Shown here one piece after another: positions 17,095-25,607 of a stretch of 64,000 nucleotides of DNA. Numbering within the stretch: position 1 is the first letter of the stretch; every line of letters starts with the position of its first letter. The notes beneath the pieces were generated by a model. That model was not told the origin of the DNA. It made no database searches and was given only the letters and a program-made list of their open reading frames with translations. The DNA comes from Paenibacillus eucommiae (GTDB taxonomy: Bacteria; Bacillota; Bacilli; Paenibacillales; NBRC-103111), in contig NZ_JAGGLB010000022.1 in NCBI RefSeq assembly GCF_017874215.1, forward strand, positions 1 through 64,000. The letters run 5' to 3'. A program made the position numbers and the translations under genes.

Positions 17095-18411
17095 ATGAAA
17101 CGTATCGGTTTTATTGGTATTGGCACTATGGGCAAACCTATGGCGGCAAACCTGCTAAGCAATGGTTATTCCGTAATCGTATATAATCGGACCGTAGAGA
17201 GAGCGGAAGAGCTCGCACAGCTCGGCGCAGAAGTCGTATTAACACCGGCTGACGCGGCCAGGAACTCAGATGTATTGTTCACCATGGTAAGTAATGATGA
17301 TGCCCTTCTTGATATTTTCTACAAGGAGCAAGGCGTTCTTGAAGGCGTTCATCCTGGACTGACCGTTATTGATTGCAGTACCGTCTCACCTAAGACGAGC
17401 AAACGCCTGTTTGAGGAGCTGGCCAGCCACCTTGTGGACTTTCTGGATGCGCCTGTTACTGGAAGCACGCCTGCCGCAGAGGCCGGCACATTGACATTCA
17501 TGATTGGCGGCCGCAAGGAAGCCTTCGAAGAGCAGATCGACCTGTTCCATGTGCTGGGCAGCAAAGCGCTCTTTCTGGGAGCTTCAGGCTCTGGCTCCTA
17601 TGCCAAAATTGCCCACAATACCATGGTCGGTATCAATGCCGTTGGTTTGGCCGAGGGACTTTCCCTTGCCACCAAAGCAGGCATAGATCCGGCAAGCTTC
17701 CTAGAAATCGTCAAAGCTGGAGGCGCCAACAGCAAGCAAGCTGAGCTCAAAGGAGATAAAATCATTGATCGTGACTTCAGCAATCAATTCTCGCTAAAGC
17801 TGATGCTCAAGGATATGCTGCTTGCTTCTGATTTAAGCGGACAAATGGGCGTTCCTGCCCCTCTTCTGCATGCTGCTACCGGTATGTTCCAGATAGGCAT
17901 GAGCAAAGGCCTTGGCGAAGAAGATTTATGCGCTGTAATCGTATGCTACGAGAGTTGGATGCAGCAGCAGGCCATTCGACGGCCGGATGCTTCTACCGCT
18001 TCCTCCATGTACTTGTCAGACAAGCCGGACGGTCCGGCCGCTGCCCGGAACCGCCGCCGCGACACGAGAGTACAGCTGAATATTAAGCTGCAGCTGTCCA
18101 TCTACCAATGGGAGCAGGAAGGCTCCTTCTCCGGGCAGAATATTGACGGCACACTTATTGATTTATCAGAAAGCGGGCTGCAAATTACATCGGAATTTCC
18201 ACTGGCGCCTGATATGTTCATTGTTATTCATTTTCCACAGGATGCCAAGCTTCCACCCATCACATCTAAAGTAATTCGAATCAAATCCAGCGGCGGCCTG
18301 TTCCACTACGGCTGTTTGTTATCCGGCATTCCTCCTTATGTGCAGATTAAGCTTGAGCAGTACATAGATGATCATATTGATCATTCTAACCAGCATTCCC
18401 TGCAAGGATAG
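17095..18411 (+). CDS. Beta-hydroxyacid dehydrogenase fused to a PilZ domain
   Basis: A 438-residue two-domain protein. Residues 1-290 are a 3-hydroxyisobutyrate/tartronate-semialdehyde reductase-type dehydrogenase: GFIGIGTMGKPMAANL (dinucleotide site), the APVTGSTPAAEAGTLTFMIGG substrate loop, and the catalytic Lys in AKIAHNTMVG. After a linker, residues from about 315 form a PilZ domain with both c-di-GMP-binding motifs intact: R321xxxR325 (RRDTR) and D356xS358xxG361 (DLSESG). PilZ binds c-di-GMP, so the enzyme may be controlled by it (inference). The ATG at 17095 is chosen because GAGGTGA precedes it by 6 bases; the GTG at 17086 lies inside that SD. The fusion is one continuous frame. Confidence 0.9.
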   Translation: MKRIGFIGIGTMGKPMAANLLSNGYSVIVYNRTVERAEELAQLGAEVVLTPADAARNSDVLFTMVSNDDALLDIFYKEQGVLEGVHPGLTVIDCSTVSPKTSKRLFEELASHLVDFLDAPVTGSTPAAEAGTLTFMIGGRKEAFEEQIDLFHVLGSKALFLGASGSGSYAKIAHNTMVGINAVGLAEGLSLATKAGIDPASFLEIVKAGGANSKQAELKGDKIIDRDFSNQFSLKLMLKDMLLASDLSGQMGVPAPLLHAATGMFQIGMSKGLGEEDLCAVIVCYESWMQQQAIRRPDASTASSMYLSDKPDGPAAARNRRRDTRVQLNIKLQLSIYQWEQEGSFSGQNIDGTLIDLSESGLQITSEFPLAPDMFIVIHFPQDAKLPPITSKVIRIKSSGGLFHYGCLLSGIPPYVQIKLEQYIDDHIDHSNQHSLQG

Positions 18412-18427
18412 TCACAGAGGAGCCACG

Positions 18428-18540
18428 GGAGTTCTGGGAATTATGGGAATTATGGGAATTATGGGAGTTATGGGATCTATGCGAGTTATAGGAGTCACAG
18501 GATTACAGGAGTCATGAGAGTCATGAGAGTCACAGGAAGC
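18428..18540. repeat. 9-bp tandem repeat, GGGAATTAT type
   Basis: About a dozen degenerate nonamers (GGGAGTTCT, three GGGAATTAT, GGGAGTTAT, GGGATCTAT and diverging copies). The repeat begins just after the TAG of the PilZ-fusion gene and stays in that gene's frame: read past the TAG it would encode a tail with Gly-Asn-Tyr triplets, ending at TAG 18550-18552. It is probably non-coding slippage sequence. The rest of the 18412-18949 gap holds quartet C and a terminator. Confidence 0.75.
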
Positions 18541-18630
18541 CTAACTAGTTAGTGCAGCGTTGCGATCTATTGGAGCTGAGCTGAGAGGGAGAAAGAGGAA
18601 GAGGAAGAGTGAAAAAAAGACTCTCTGCAC

Positions 18631-18819
18631 TTTAACGATGTTTTTCATCGCTAAGTCAGACCTTTGCCATAAATCTGGCTCTTTAACGATGTTTTTCATC
18701 GTTAAATCAGCCTTGGACTCCACTTTTGGCTGACTTCTGGACTTTTAACGATGTTTTTCATCGCTAAGTCAGGCTTTTGCCGTAAATCTGTCTCTTTAAC
18801 GATGTTTTTCATCGTTAAA
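18631..18819. repeat. Palindrome quartet C (spacers 26/37/26), with a 76-bp tandem duplication
   Basis: Units at 18631-18655, 18682-18706, 18744-18768 and 18795-18819; two are perfect TTTAACGATG-TTTTT-CATCGTTAAA palindromes. Spacers measure 26, 37 and 26 bp. Units 1-2 with their spacer (18631-18706) and units 3-4 (18744-18819) are 76-bp direct repeats differing at only four bases, all within the spacer. The array lies between the convergent PilZ-fusion and ppnP genes. Confidence 0.95.
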
Positions 18820-18884
18820 GAAGTGTTTGGCTTCTTGAAGATGATTAAATGCCGCCCTCCCCCCTGCCTCTGTGCACTTAAAGC

Positions 18885-18920
18885 AAATGCGCCTCTCCTG
18901 GAAAAAGGAGAGGCGCATTT
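18885..18920 (-). terminator. Terminator of ppnP
   Basis: A perfect 14-bp GC-rich stem (AAATGCGCCTCTCC at 18885-18898, pairing with 18907-18920), followed on the minus strand by TGCTTT. It lies 29 bases past the stop of the minus-strand gene. Confidence 0.8.
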
Positions 18921-18949
18921 TGACGTTGCTATTATTAAGGCTTCTATGC

Positions 18950-19261
18950 CTAATTGTAAGAGCAGATGTAGTCACTTACTGTGAGTACTTCGAGCTTGAA
19001 TTTGGTGTTGGCAGGAACCGTGAAGACGCCAACTTCCTTGATGTTGATCCATTCAGTTTCCCCAGGAAGCAGTACCTTAAGCTCGCCTGATTGAATTTCC
19101 ATCACTTCTTCAGTATCAGTACCGAATTCATATTCGCCTGGCAACAGGATTCCCAAAGTTTTTTTGGTACCATCGGCGAATACTACCGTGCGGCTCGTGA
19201 CTTTACCATCAAAATATACGTTGGCTTTCTTTACGACTTGTACGTTGTCAAAGCTTGACAT
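18950..19261 (-). CDS. ppnP: Pyrimidine/purine nucleoside phosphorylase
   Basis: A 103-residue single-domain cupin of the PpnP (YaiE, DUF1255) family, which cleaves various nucleosides phosphorolytically. Matching blocks: NVYFDGKVTSRTVVFADG, TLGILLPGEYEFGTDTEEVMEI, SGELKVLLPG and VPANTKFKLEV. Length is that of the E. coli enzyme. SD GAGGAGG is well placed. It lies 24 bases downstream of tkt on the same strand, so it may share the tkt transcript, coupling ribose-1-phosphate release to the pentose phosphate pathway (inference). Confidence 0.92.
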   Translation of the reverse strand: MSSFDNVQVVKKANVYFDGKVTSRTVVFADGTKKTLGILLPGEYEFGTDTEEVMEIQSGELKVLLPGETEWINIKEVGVFTVPANTKFKLEVLTVSDYICSYN

Positions 19262-19285
19262 GCCGCTCTTCCTCCTCTATAAATC

Positions 19286-21307
19286 TTAATTCAACAAAGC
19301 CTTTACTTTAGCCGCCACGTTCTCGGGGTAGAATCCATATTCTTTCAGCACTGTATCTCCAGGCGCCGAAGCTCCGAAGGTTGTGATGCCAAGAATAGCT
19401 CCTTGATCTCCAACATAACGTTCCCAGCCAAGAGGTTGTGCCATTTCCACAGCAAGCCGTTTCTTCACATCAGGCAAAATAACGGAATCTTTGTAAGCCT
19501 GCGACTGCTTCTCGAACAGCTCCCAGCTTGGCATGCTGATCACGCGAACTTGGATGCCTTCTTCGGCCAGCAGCTTTTGAGCCGCTACAGCCAGTTGCAC
19601 TTCGGAGCCGGTAGCCAGAATTTGGGCAGCAGGCTGACCATTTTCCGCATCGGAAATGACATATGCTCCTTTGCTTAAATGCGCCTTGGCAAGCTCTGCA
19701 GAACCTTCGAGAATCGGCAGATTCTGTCTGGTTAGCAGCAGGGCAGTAGGCCCATCCGCTTGTGCCAGCGCATAACGCCATGCTTCGGAGGTTTCGTTCG
19801 CATCAGCCGGACGCAGGACCGTAATACCTGGAATGACACGAAGTGCGGGAAGCTGCTCAATCGGCTCATGAGTAGGTCCGTCCTCGCCCACAGCAATGCT
19901 GTCATGTGTAAACACATAAACGACAGGCTGATTCATTAGGGCAGCAAGCCGGATAGCAGGACGCAGGTAGTCAGAGAATACGAAGAATGTAGCTCCGTAG
20001 ATCTTGAGTCCGCCATGCAGGCTTATCCCGTTCATAGCCGCGCCCATGCCAAATTCACGAACCCCAAACCAGACATTGCGACCAGAGTAATTTGCCGCCG
20101 TGTAATCCTGGTCTGCTTTAATCATCGTATTGTTCGAGCTGGCCAAATCTGCAGAGCCTCCGAATAATTGCGGCAAATGCTTGGCAATGGCATTGATGGC
20201 ATTTCCGGATGCTGCGCGTGTCGCGATAGGCTTGTCTGTAGTCGTGTAAACAGGCAGCTCAGCATCCCAGCCCTCAGGCAGCTCGCCGCTGACAGCCAGA
20301 TTGAATTGCTTGCCCAGCTCCGGGTAAGCTTCTATATATTCTGCAAGCATCTTGTTCCATGATGCTTCAGATTGAATGCCTTTCTCTTTAACGAGCGCGT
20401 AATGGGCCTTCACTTCTTCAGGCACATAGAAATCCGGCTCTTCAGGCCAGCCGTAGAACTGCTTAGTCAGCTTGGTCTCATCAGCACCAAGCGGTGAACC
20501 ATGGGGGCCAACGTGACCGCCTTTGCCGCCTTTGTTCGGGCTGCCGTAACCAATCGTCGTCTTGACCTCGATCAATGTCGGACGGGTTGTATCTGCCTTG
20601 GCTTCGCTTAATGCACTAGCGATTGCTTCCAGATCATTCTGCCCTTCAACGCGAAGCACCTGCCAGCCATAAGATTCAAAGCGCTTCTGCACGTCTTCAG
20701 AGAAAGACATATTCAGCTCTCCATCTAGGGAGATATCGTTAGAATCATACAGCATGATCAGCTTGTCCAGCTTTAGATGTCCAGCTAAAGAAACGGCTTC
20801 GGAAGAAATGCCCTCCATCATATCGCCATCCCCGCAAACTGCGAAGGTGTAGTGATCAATAACAGGGAAATTTTCTTTGTTATAAGTTGCACGCAGATGA
20901 GCCTCAGCCATAGCCATGCCAACTGCCATACCGATACCTTGACCAAGTGGACCCGTTGTAGCATCTACGCCTGCAGTGTGGCCAAATTCCGGGTGCCCCG
21001 GTGTTTTGCTGCCCCATTGGCGGAAATTCTTGATTTCTTCAATAGGTAAGTCATAGCCGCACAGATGCAGCAGACTATAAAGCAGCATAGAGCCATGACC
21101 TGCAGATAAAACGAAGCGGTCGCGGTTGATCCACTCAGGATTAGCCGGGTTATGCTTCATTTGCTCAGTCCAAAGTACATAAGCCATTGGCGCGGCGCCC
21201 ATTACGATTCCAGGGTGACCCGATTTGGCCTTTTCTATCGCGTCGATACCTAGTGTGCGGATCGTATTGACCGCGAGTTCTTCAATAGATTTGTTCGTTA
21301 CTGTCAT
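19286..21307 (-). CDS. tkt: Transketolase
   Basis: A 673-residue thiamine-diphosphate enzyme of the non-oxidative pentose phosphate pathway. Signatures are complete: KSGHPGIVMGAAPMAYVLW near the N-terminus, the GDGDMMEGISSEA ThDP-binding motif, GEDGPTHEPIEQL in the pyrimidine-binding domain, and the C-terminal transketolase domain. Length is typical. SD AGGAGG precedes the ATG. ppnP follows closely. No frameshift or missing residue was noticed. Confidence 0.97.
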   Translation of the reverse strand: MTVTNKSIEELAVNTIRTLGIDAIEKAKSGHPGIVMGAAPMAYVLWTEQMKHNPANPEWINRDRFVLSAGHGSMLLYSLLHLCGYDLPIEEIKNFRQWGSKTPGHPEFGHTAGVDATTGPLGQGIGMAVGMAMAEAHLRATYNKENFPVIDHYTFAVCGDGDMMEGISSEAVSLAGHLKLDKLIMLYDSNDISLDGELNMSFSEDVQKRFESYGWQVLRVEGQNDLEAIASALSEAKADTTRPTLIEVKTTIGYGSPNKGGKGGHVGPHGSPLGADETKLTKQFYGWPEEPDFYVPEEVKAHYALVKEKGIQSEASWNKMLAEYIEAYPELGKQFNLAVSGELPEGWDAELPVYTTTDKPIATRAASGNAINAIAKHLPQLFGGSADLASSNNTMIKADQDYTAANYSGRNVWFGVREFGMGAAMNGISLHGGLKIYGATFFVFSDYLRPAIRLAALMNQPVVYVFTHDSIAVGEDGPTHEPIEQLPALRVIPGITVLRPADANETSEAWRYALAQADGPTALLLTRQNLPILEGSAELAKAHLSKGAYVISDAENGQPAAQILATGSEVQLAVAAQKLLAEEGIQVRVISMPSWELFEKQSQAYKDSVILPDVKKRLAVEMAQPLGWERYVGDQGAILGITTFGASAPGDTVLKEYGFYPENVAAKVKALLN

Positions 21308-21517
21308 AAACTTTGCCTCCTACATATAGCTAGCACTTGCATTATTGTACCATTTGCTTCAGAGCTTTACCACATTCAATCTTTTTTCATATAAAGAGCA
21401 GGAAATGTTTTTCCTTTCCCGAATACAATCCATGATCAGGATGTGACAAACTATCAGAAACTTTGAAAACTTATGGAATGATATAAAATATATTAGCTAA
21501 AAAGGAAGTCTGCCTCT

Positions 21518-21961
21518 ATGCCAATGATTAAAATCGTTTTTCGGGGATCCGTTTATGGCTTAATAACCGGCTTCATTCTCGGGTTCTTCTTCAAACTCAT
21601 TGAAGCAAACGGGCTTGCAGACGTATACACGCTGCTTCTTAATGTTGATTTTCTCCCTTTTTTCCCAGAACCGCTGCCGGAGTGGCAGGAATTTTCTTTT
21701 CATTTAATCGTTGCAATCGTTATTGGCATTGTTTTTACTCTGCTGATACAATATCGCCCAAATCCCTGGCTGTGGGGAGCACTGCTTGGTCTTGTTCCAG
21801 TTCCTTTATTTATTCCGTTAACGCTATTGTCCCACCGGACACCCTCTATTTATGATGTATCTGCGCTGTGCTGGTGGATTGCCGGTCATGTGCTTTATAG
21901 TATTTCGCTTTCTGTGTTCGGTATTGTATGGCAAAAAAATAGCAGCAGAAATCGAAGCTAA
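21518..21961 (+). CDS. Four-TM membrane protein of unknown function
   Basis: A 147-residue protein with four hydrophobic segments (about 5-27, 60-82, 86-105 and 115-137), few charges outside loops and a basic C-terminus (QKNSSRNRS). The central loop has an acidic-proline motif (FFPEPLPEWQEF). No family was recognised. The SD is weak (AAAAGGAAG, about 10 bases away). Its stop codon lies inside a hairpin shared with the convergent amidohydrolase gene. Confidence 0.65.
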   Translation: MPMIKIVFRGSVYGLITGFILGFFFKLIEANGLADVYTLLLNVDFLPFFPEPLPEWQEFSFHLIVAIVIGIVFTLLIQYRPNPWLWGALLGLVPVPLFIPLTLLSHRTPSIYDVSALCWWIAGHVLYSISLSVFGIVWQKNSSRNRS

Positions 21962-21995
21962 GCCAAGGCTCGCAAAAGGAGAGCCTTGGCTTAGC
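21957..21995. terminator. Shared 15-bp hairpin between convergent genes
   Basis: A perfect 15-bp inverted repeat, GCTAAGCCAAGGCTC (21957-21971) with 21981-21995. The stop codon of the four-TM protein is inside the left arm. Neither side has a strong T-run, so termination may be partial. Confidence 0.65.
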
Positions 21996-22019
21996 GAAAA
22001 TAGCTATAGAAGAGCAATT

Positions 22020-22850
22020 TTATCCCAAACGATAGAAACGAATCGCATTTTGCGCATAAACGGCTTCAATCTCAGCTTCAGTCCAATCAGCGCCGATAAA
22101 CGAGGCAAACAACTCCATGACCTGTTCATAAGTCGCCGAGAACAAACATACTGGCCAATCGCTGCCAAACATCACCCGATTTTTGCCAAATATGCGGATT
22201 ACATGCTCAGCAAAGGGGGAAATGGTTGCTTGCGACCAGGGAGCGTCCTCGCTTTCGGGCACCATACCGGAAAGCTTGCACATAATGTTAGGATAAGCGG
22301 CAATTTCAGCCATTTGCGCTCCCCACGGCTGCAGAGCGCCTCCAAGCCTGTCAGGCTTGGCCAAATGATCAATAACAGCGTGAAGCTCCGGAATGTACCG
22401 TAGAACCTCTACAATAACTGGCAGATGCCGCGTATTAGCCTGCAAATCAATGGGAAAACCAGTTTCTGCGAGCAGCTTTAAATGTCCAAGCACCCGATCC
22501 TGAAGCAGCCATTCTGTAGGCAGATCCTGAATCATTGGTCTTATTCCGACAAACTTAGGATGCTTCCGGTAATGATTCAACTGCTGCCCGAAACTCTCGG
22601 CTTCCATATCCAGCCAGCCGACGACACCCGCAATCGTCTCCTCATTATCAGCCAACTGCAGCATAAACTCTGTCTCTTCAGTACTTGGAGCCGCCTGTAC
22701 GACTACCGTTTGATGTACGCCATACTGCTGCAGCAGAGGCGTCAGATGCTCCGGCAAATAATCCCGGTAAATCCGTCCCACCTCCGGCTTTAACCAGCCG
22801 TAATCGGTTCGTGAGATTTTCCAGTAATGCTGATGAGAATCAATGATCAT
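22020..22850 (-). CDS. Amidohydrolase-2 family (fuconolactonase-like) hydrolase
   Basis: A 276-residue TIM-barrel metal hydrolase of the PF04909/COG3618 family. N-terminal metal motif DSHQHYW, then QAAPSTEETEFML, VGWLDME, GIRPMIQDLP, HLAKP and the C-terminal GSDWPVC with the catalytic Asp. COG3618 members include L-fucono- and L-rhamnono-lactonases, so a sugar-acid lactone is the likeliest substrate, not proven. It lies 74 bases downstream of a Gfo/Idh/MocA dehydrogenase on the same strand: oxidation to lactone then hydrolysis would be a coherent pair. Confidence 0.85.
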   Translation of the reverse strand: MIIDSHQHYWKISRTDYGWLKPEVGRIYRDYLPEHLTPLLQQYGVHQTVVVQAAPSTEETEFMLQLADNEETIAGVVGWLDMEAESFGQQLNHYRKHPKFVGIRPMIQDLPTEWLLQDRVLGHLKLLAETGFPIDLQANTRHLPVIVEVLRYIPELHAVIDHLAKPDRLGGALQPWGAQMAEIAAYPNIMCKLSGMVPESEDAPWSQATISPFAEHVIRIFGKNRVMFGSDWPVCLFSATYEQVMELFASFIGADWTEAEIEAVYAQNAIRFYRLG

Positions 22851-22924
22851 AGGTCCGTCATCCTTTGAATGCGTTTATTAACAATTATATGATATTCATC
22901 ATCCAACTGCCATAGGAGCAACAT

Positions 22925-23905
22925 TTACATTGGTACGGTTTGCTCTTCCTTCAGCTCATGCGAGCGGTAAATCGATTGTATAACCGCTACGATACTGCGC
23001 GAGTATTCCATGGAGCATTCCGGCTCCGCACCTGTCTCTATACAGTTCAATAAATCGTTAAACTGCAGGACAAAGGGTGCCTCCTGGGGCTCCACAGGGA
23101 CCTGAACGTAAGTGCCGCCTTCGCTGATCCAGAGACTTTGTCCCGTATGCAGCTTAATCATGCCTTTGGTGAAAATCAGCTCCGTTTCATCCTTCGGTGC
23201 ACCGCCATAGCCTGATTGGGAAACCGTAGCCGGCACTCCATTATTATTTTCCAGGAAGACAAGGCCGCTTCCCTCTACATTCCCCTCCGCCGCTTCATAG
23301 CTAACCGCTGCTCTGACTCTGGCAATAGGAGCTCCGCCAAGCCATTGAATTTTATCCACAGAGTGGGATCCAAGATTCGTCAAAATCCCGCCGCCAGCCA
23401 GCTCCTTTTGCAGAAACCATCGAGGACGCTGCGCCTGGAAATAATTCGTGTGTCTGGCATCGATGATCATAACCAGCTCTCCTAGCCAGTTTTGCTCCAT
23501 AATCCGCTTGGCTTCACGATTTTCCGCAATATAATGCTGCGTGTGACCAACAAGCAAGGTTACTTTGCTGCGGCGGACAGCTGCTATGATCTCATCGCAC
23601 TCCTCTGTATTCAATGCCATCGGCTTCTCCAACAGCACATGACAGCCTTGCTCCGCGCAGAAAACGGCCGCTTCCTTGTGCAGAAAGTGCGGCAGTGTAA
23701 TTACGGCAATATCAGGCTTCTCACGCTCAATCATTTCTTTATATTGTACATACGGACGAATCCCATAAGTTGACGCCAGCTTCTGCGCCCTCTCCTCCTG
23801 TACATCCGCAACCGCTACACACTCAATTCTGTCCATTCCTGCTAACGCTTCAAGGTGCCCTACGGCAATGCCCCCTCCGCCTACAATCGCTGCCCGGTAT
23901 TTCAT
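22925..23905 (-). CDS. Gfo/Idh/MocA family oxidoreductase
   Basis: A 326-residue NAD(P)-dependent sugar-type dehydrogenase. The N-terminal Rossmann motif is AIVGGGGIAVGHLEAL; the catalytic/cofactor EKP motif is in LLEKPMALNTEECD; the C-terminal alpha/beta domain contains GGILTNLGSHSVDKIQWLGG with the expected conserved His. SD GAGGAGG precedes the ATG. It is probably the first gene of a two-gene unit with the amidohydrolase. The substrate is unknown. Confidence 0.9.
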   Translation of the reverse strand: MKYRAAIVGGGGIAVGHLEALAGMDRIECVAVADVQEERAQKLASTYGIRPYVQYKEMIEREKPDIAVITLPHFLHKEAAVFCAEQGCHVLLEKPMALNTEECDEIIAAVRRSKVTLLVGHTQHYIAENREAKRIMEQNWLGELVMIIDARHTNYFQAQRPRWFLQKELAGGGILTNLGSHSVDKIQWLGGAPIARVRAAVSYEAAEGNVEGSGLVFLENNNGVPATVSQSGYGGAPKDETELIFTKGMIKLHTGQSLWISEGGTYVQVPVEPQEAPFVLQFNDLLNCIETGAEPECSMEYSRSIVAVIQSIYRSHELKEEQTVPM

Positions 23906-24064
23906 CCATTCATCCTCCTCGGGTGAGTTCTGGTATAAAGCTTGCCTCGTAAGTATTCATTGATTTAAAAAGTGATTTGGCAAGCAGACTTTTATAAGAC
24001 TGCCAGACTTTCAACTCTATTGTAGGAGAATTCATGGTATAAAGACAAATCTTTAATCTGTCTT

Positions 24065-25378
24065 TTATTCATATTCCAGCTTGATTGCATCTTCTGCTTG
24101 ATTCAACCTGCCAAACAGGCTGGTGACCTCATTTTTTTCCTCTGGGCTTAAAGTGAAATCAAGCTTTCCTTTGGAAACTTTCCCGGCTTTCAAGCGGATT
24201 TCTTCCAGCTTCGAAGTAAAATCGACCTCCAGAACAAAATGGTAGGAACCTTCCTTCTTAAAAGCCGAAACCGAATGGCCTAGAGCATAAAAAACAGGTG
24301 TTTCACCGACAAATGCTATATCTTGAGCTTCAAAGGGATGATTCCCCACGATAAAATCAGCGCCTCCCTGAACCAGCGTCTCAGCCATCTGCTTTTGCGC
24401 TGAATTGGGCGTATTCTCCCAGGTTTTCCCCCAATCAATCAAAACGAATAAATAGTCAACCTTGGACTTGGCATCCTTTACAATCTGCAGAACATCATTT
24501 TTGATGTAAGCTTTAGGAAGTCCGACCCTAGAGCGTTCTGCTACTTCATTCGGCTTATGAATAAGCCCGGCTAAAGAGAGAAATCCTACTTTTTTTGCAT
24601 CCACTTGCCAAATCAAAGGCTCGTATACCTCTGGAGCAGTTCCCAAGCCAAGCAAGTTATATTTCTCTTTCTTTAATTGTTGGTAGGCTTCAATAGTTGA
24701 TGGGGTCCAGATGTCAGAAGTACCTGCATTTAAAATGAAATGTTCCACATTGCGTTCTTTTAACCATGCAGGTTGAAGGCTGTCCAATTGTTCGATTGGA
24801 ACAATATCAATGGTTTTATCATTGTCCTGGTCCTGGTCCTGGTCCTGGTCTTGGACTTCTGGCAAGCTGACGGAATTATAAAGCGAGTTTCCCCAAAATC
24901 GGAATGTCACTTTATCTTGTGCCTTCTCCTCCTCCAATTCCTTTTCCAGCTTCTGCCCATCCGTAGCGTCTGTTTCCTGAGAGGCCACTTGCTGCTTGTT
25001 TGGTTCATCGACCTCATCTGCCTTATTTTCAGTTGGAGAAGACTCTACAACTGCTGTCGTGACACCATTATTTGTAGCAGAATTGCTGTCTGGCTGCATC
25101 TGGGATCTATAAATAATGGCTGTGCTTAAAACAATTAGTAATGCTGCTATAAGCGACAATCTCATGGTTTTAGAGAAACTTTTATAGGATAATATTTCAT
25201 TATATGTTAAACTGTAGAAATTAAGTAATTTTTCCAGTTCATCCACAGTCAGGTTCTGGTCTCCTTCTTCAAAATCCACAATCCTTGAAGCAGGTATTCC
25301 ACTAAAGCGGGTAATTTGCTCAATTGAAATACCTCTGTCCTGCCTGATTTTCTTGCAATTAGCTACAAATTTCTTCAT
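24065..25378 (-). CDS. XRE-HTH, TM and degenerate CapA-like domain protein
   Basis: About 437 residues with a RodZ-like layout. Residues 1-60 are an XRE-type HTH (CKKIRQDRGISIEQITRFSGIPASRIVDFEEG); a single TM follows near 72-90, then an acidic/Gln-rich stalk, then a CapA (PGA_cap) domain to the end. CapA proteins are metallophosphatase-like and take part in poly-gamma-glutamate assembly. Here expected ligands are largely lost: GD becomes GN (FWGNSL), ANNH becomes NAGTS, GHHPHV becomes GNHPFEA, SLGNF becomes ALGHS. A (GACCAG)n run encodes DQDQDQDQ. ATG 25378 has GGAG 9 bases upstream; an in-frame ATG at 25393 is possible. Confidence 0.75.
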   Translation of the reverse strand: MKKFVANCKKIRQDRGISIEQITRFSGIPASRIVDFEEGDQNLTVDELEKLLNFYSLTYNEILSYKSFSKTMRLSLIAALLIVLSTAIIYRSQMQPDSNSATNNGVTTAVVESSPTENKADEVDEPNKQQVASQETDATDGQKLEKELEEEKAQDKVTFRFWGNSLYNSVSLPEVQDQDQDQDQDNDKTIDIVPIEQLDSLQPAWLKERNVEHFILNAGTSDIWTPSTIEAYQQLKKEKYNLLGLGTAPEVYEPLIWQVDAKKVGFLSLAGLIHKPNEVAERSRVGLPKAYIKNDVLQIVKDAKSKVDYLFVLIDWGKTWENTPNSAQKQMAETLVQGGADFIVGNHPFEAQDIAFVGETPVFYALGHSVSAFKKEGSYHFVLEVDFTSKLEEIRLKAGKVSKGKLDFTLSPEEKNEVTSLFGRLNQAEDAIKLEYE

Positions 25379-25607
25379 GATGGTTAGCTCCATTTCCCGC
25401 TTTCAGCTTTACTTTTTTTGTGTAAATATGCATCGCTCCTTTAATCTTATCGTCATTTCCCCGGCAAAAATTCAGTTGTTTATTTCCTGGTATTAACAAT
25501 ATCTTTACATGCATTTAAGCTTAATTTAAGTTTCGAACTTCATAATCATGAAGAAAACTTATGTCTGCCTGTCTGTCGTCGCGCCATCCCATTCTCATTA
25601 GAAAGGA

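Noticed and set aside
18541..18984. Two short ORFs across quartet C
   Set aside because: Both are made mostly of the palindrome units (repeated Met-Lys-Asn-Ile-Val or its opposite-strand equivalent), have no SD and lie inside the repeat array.
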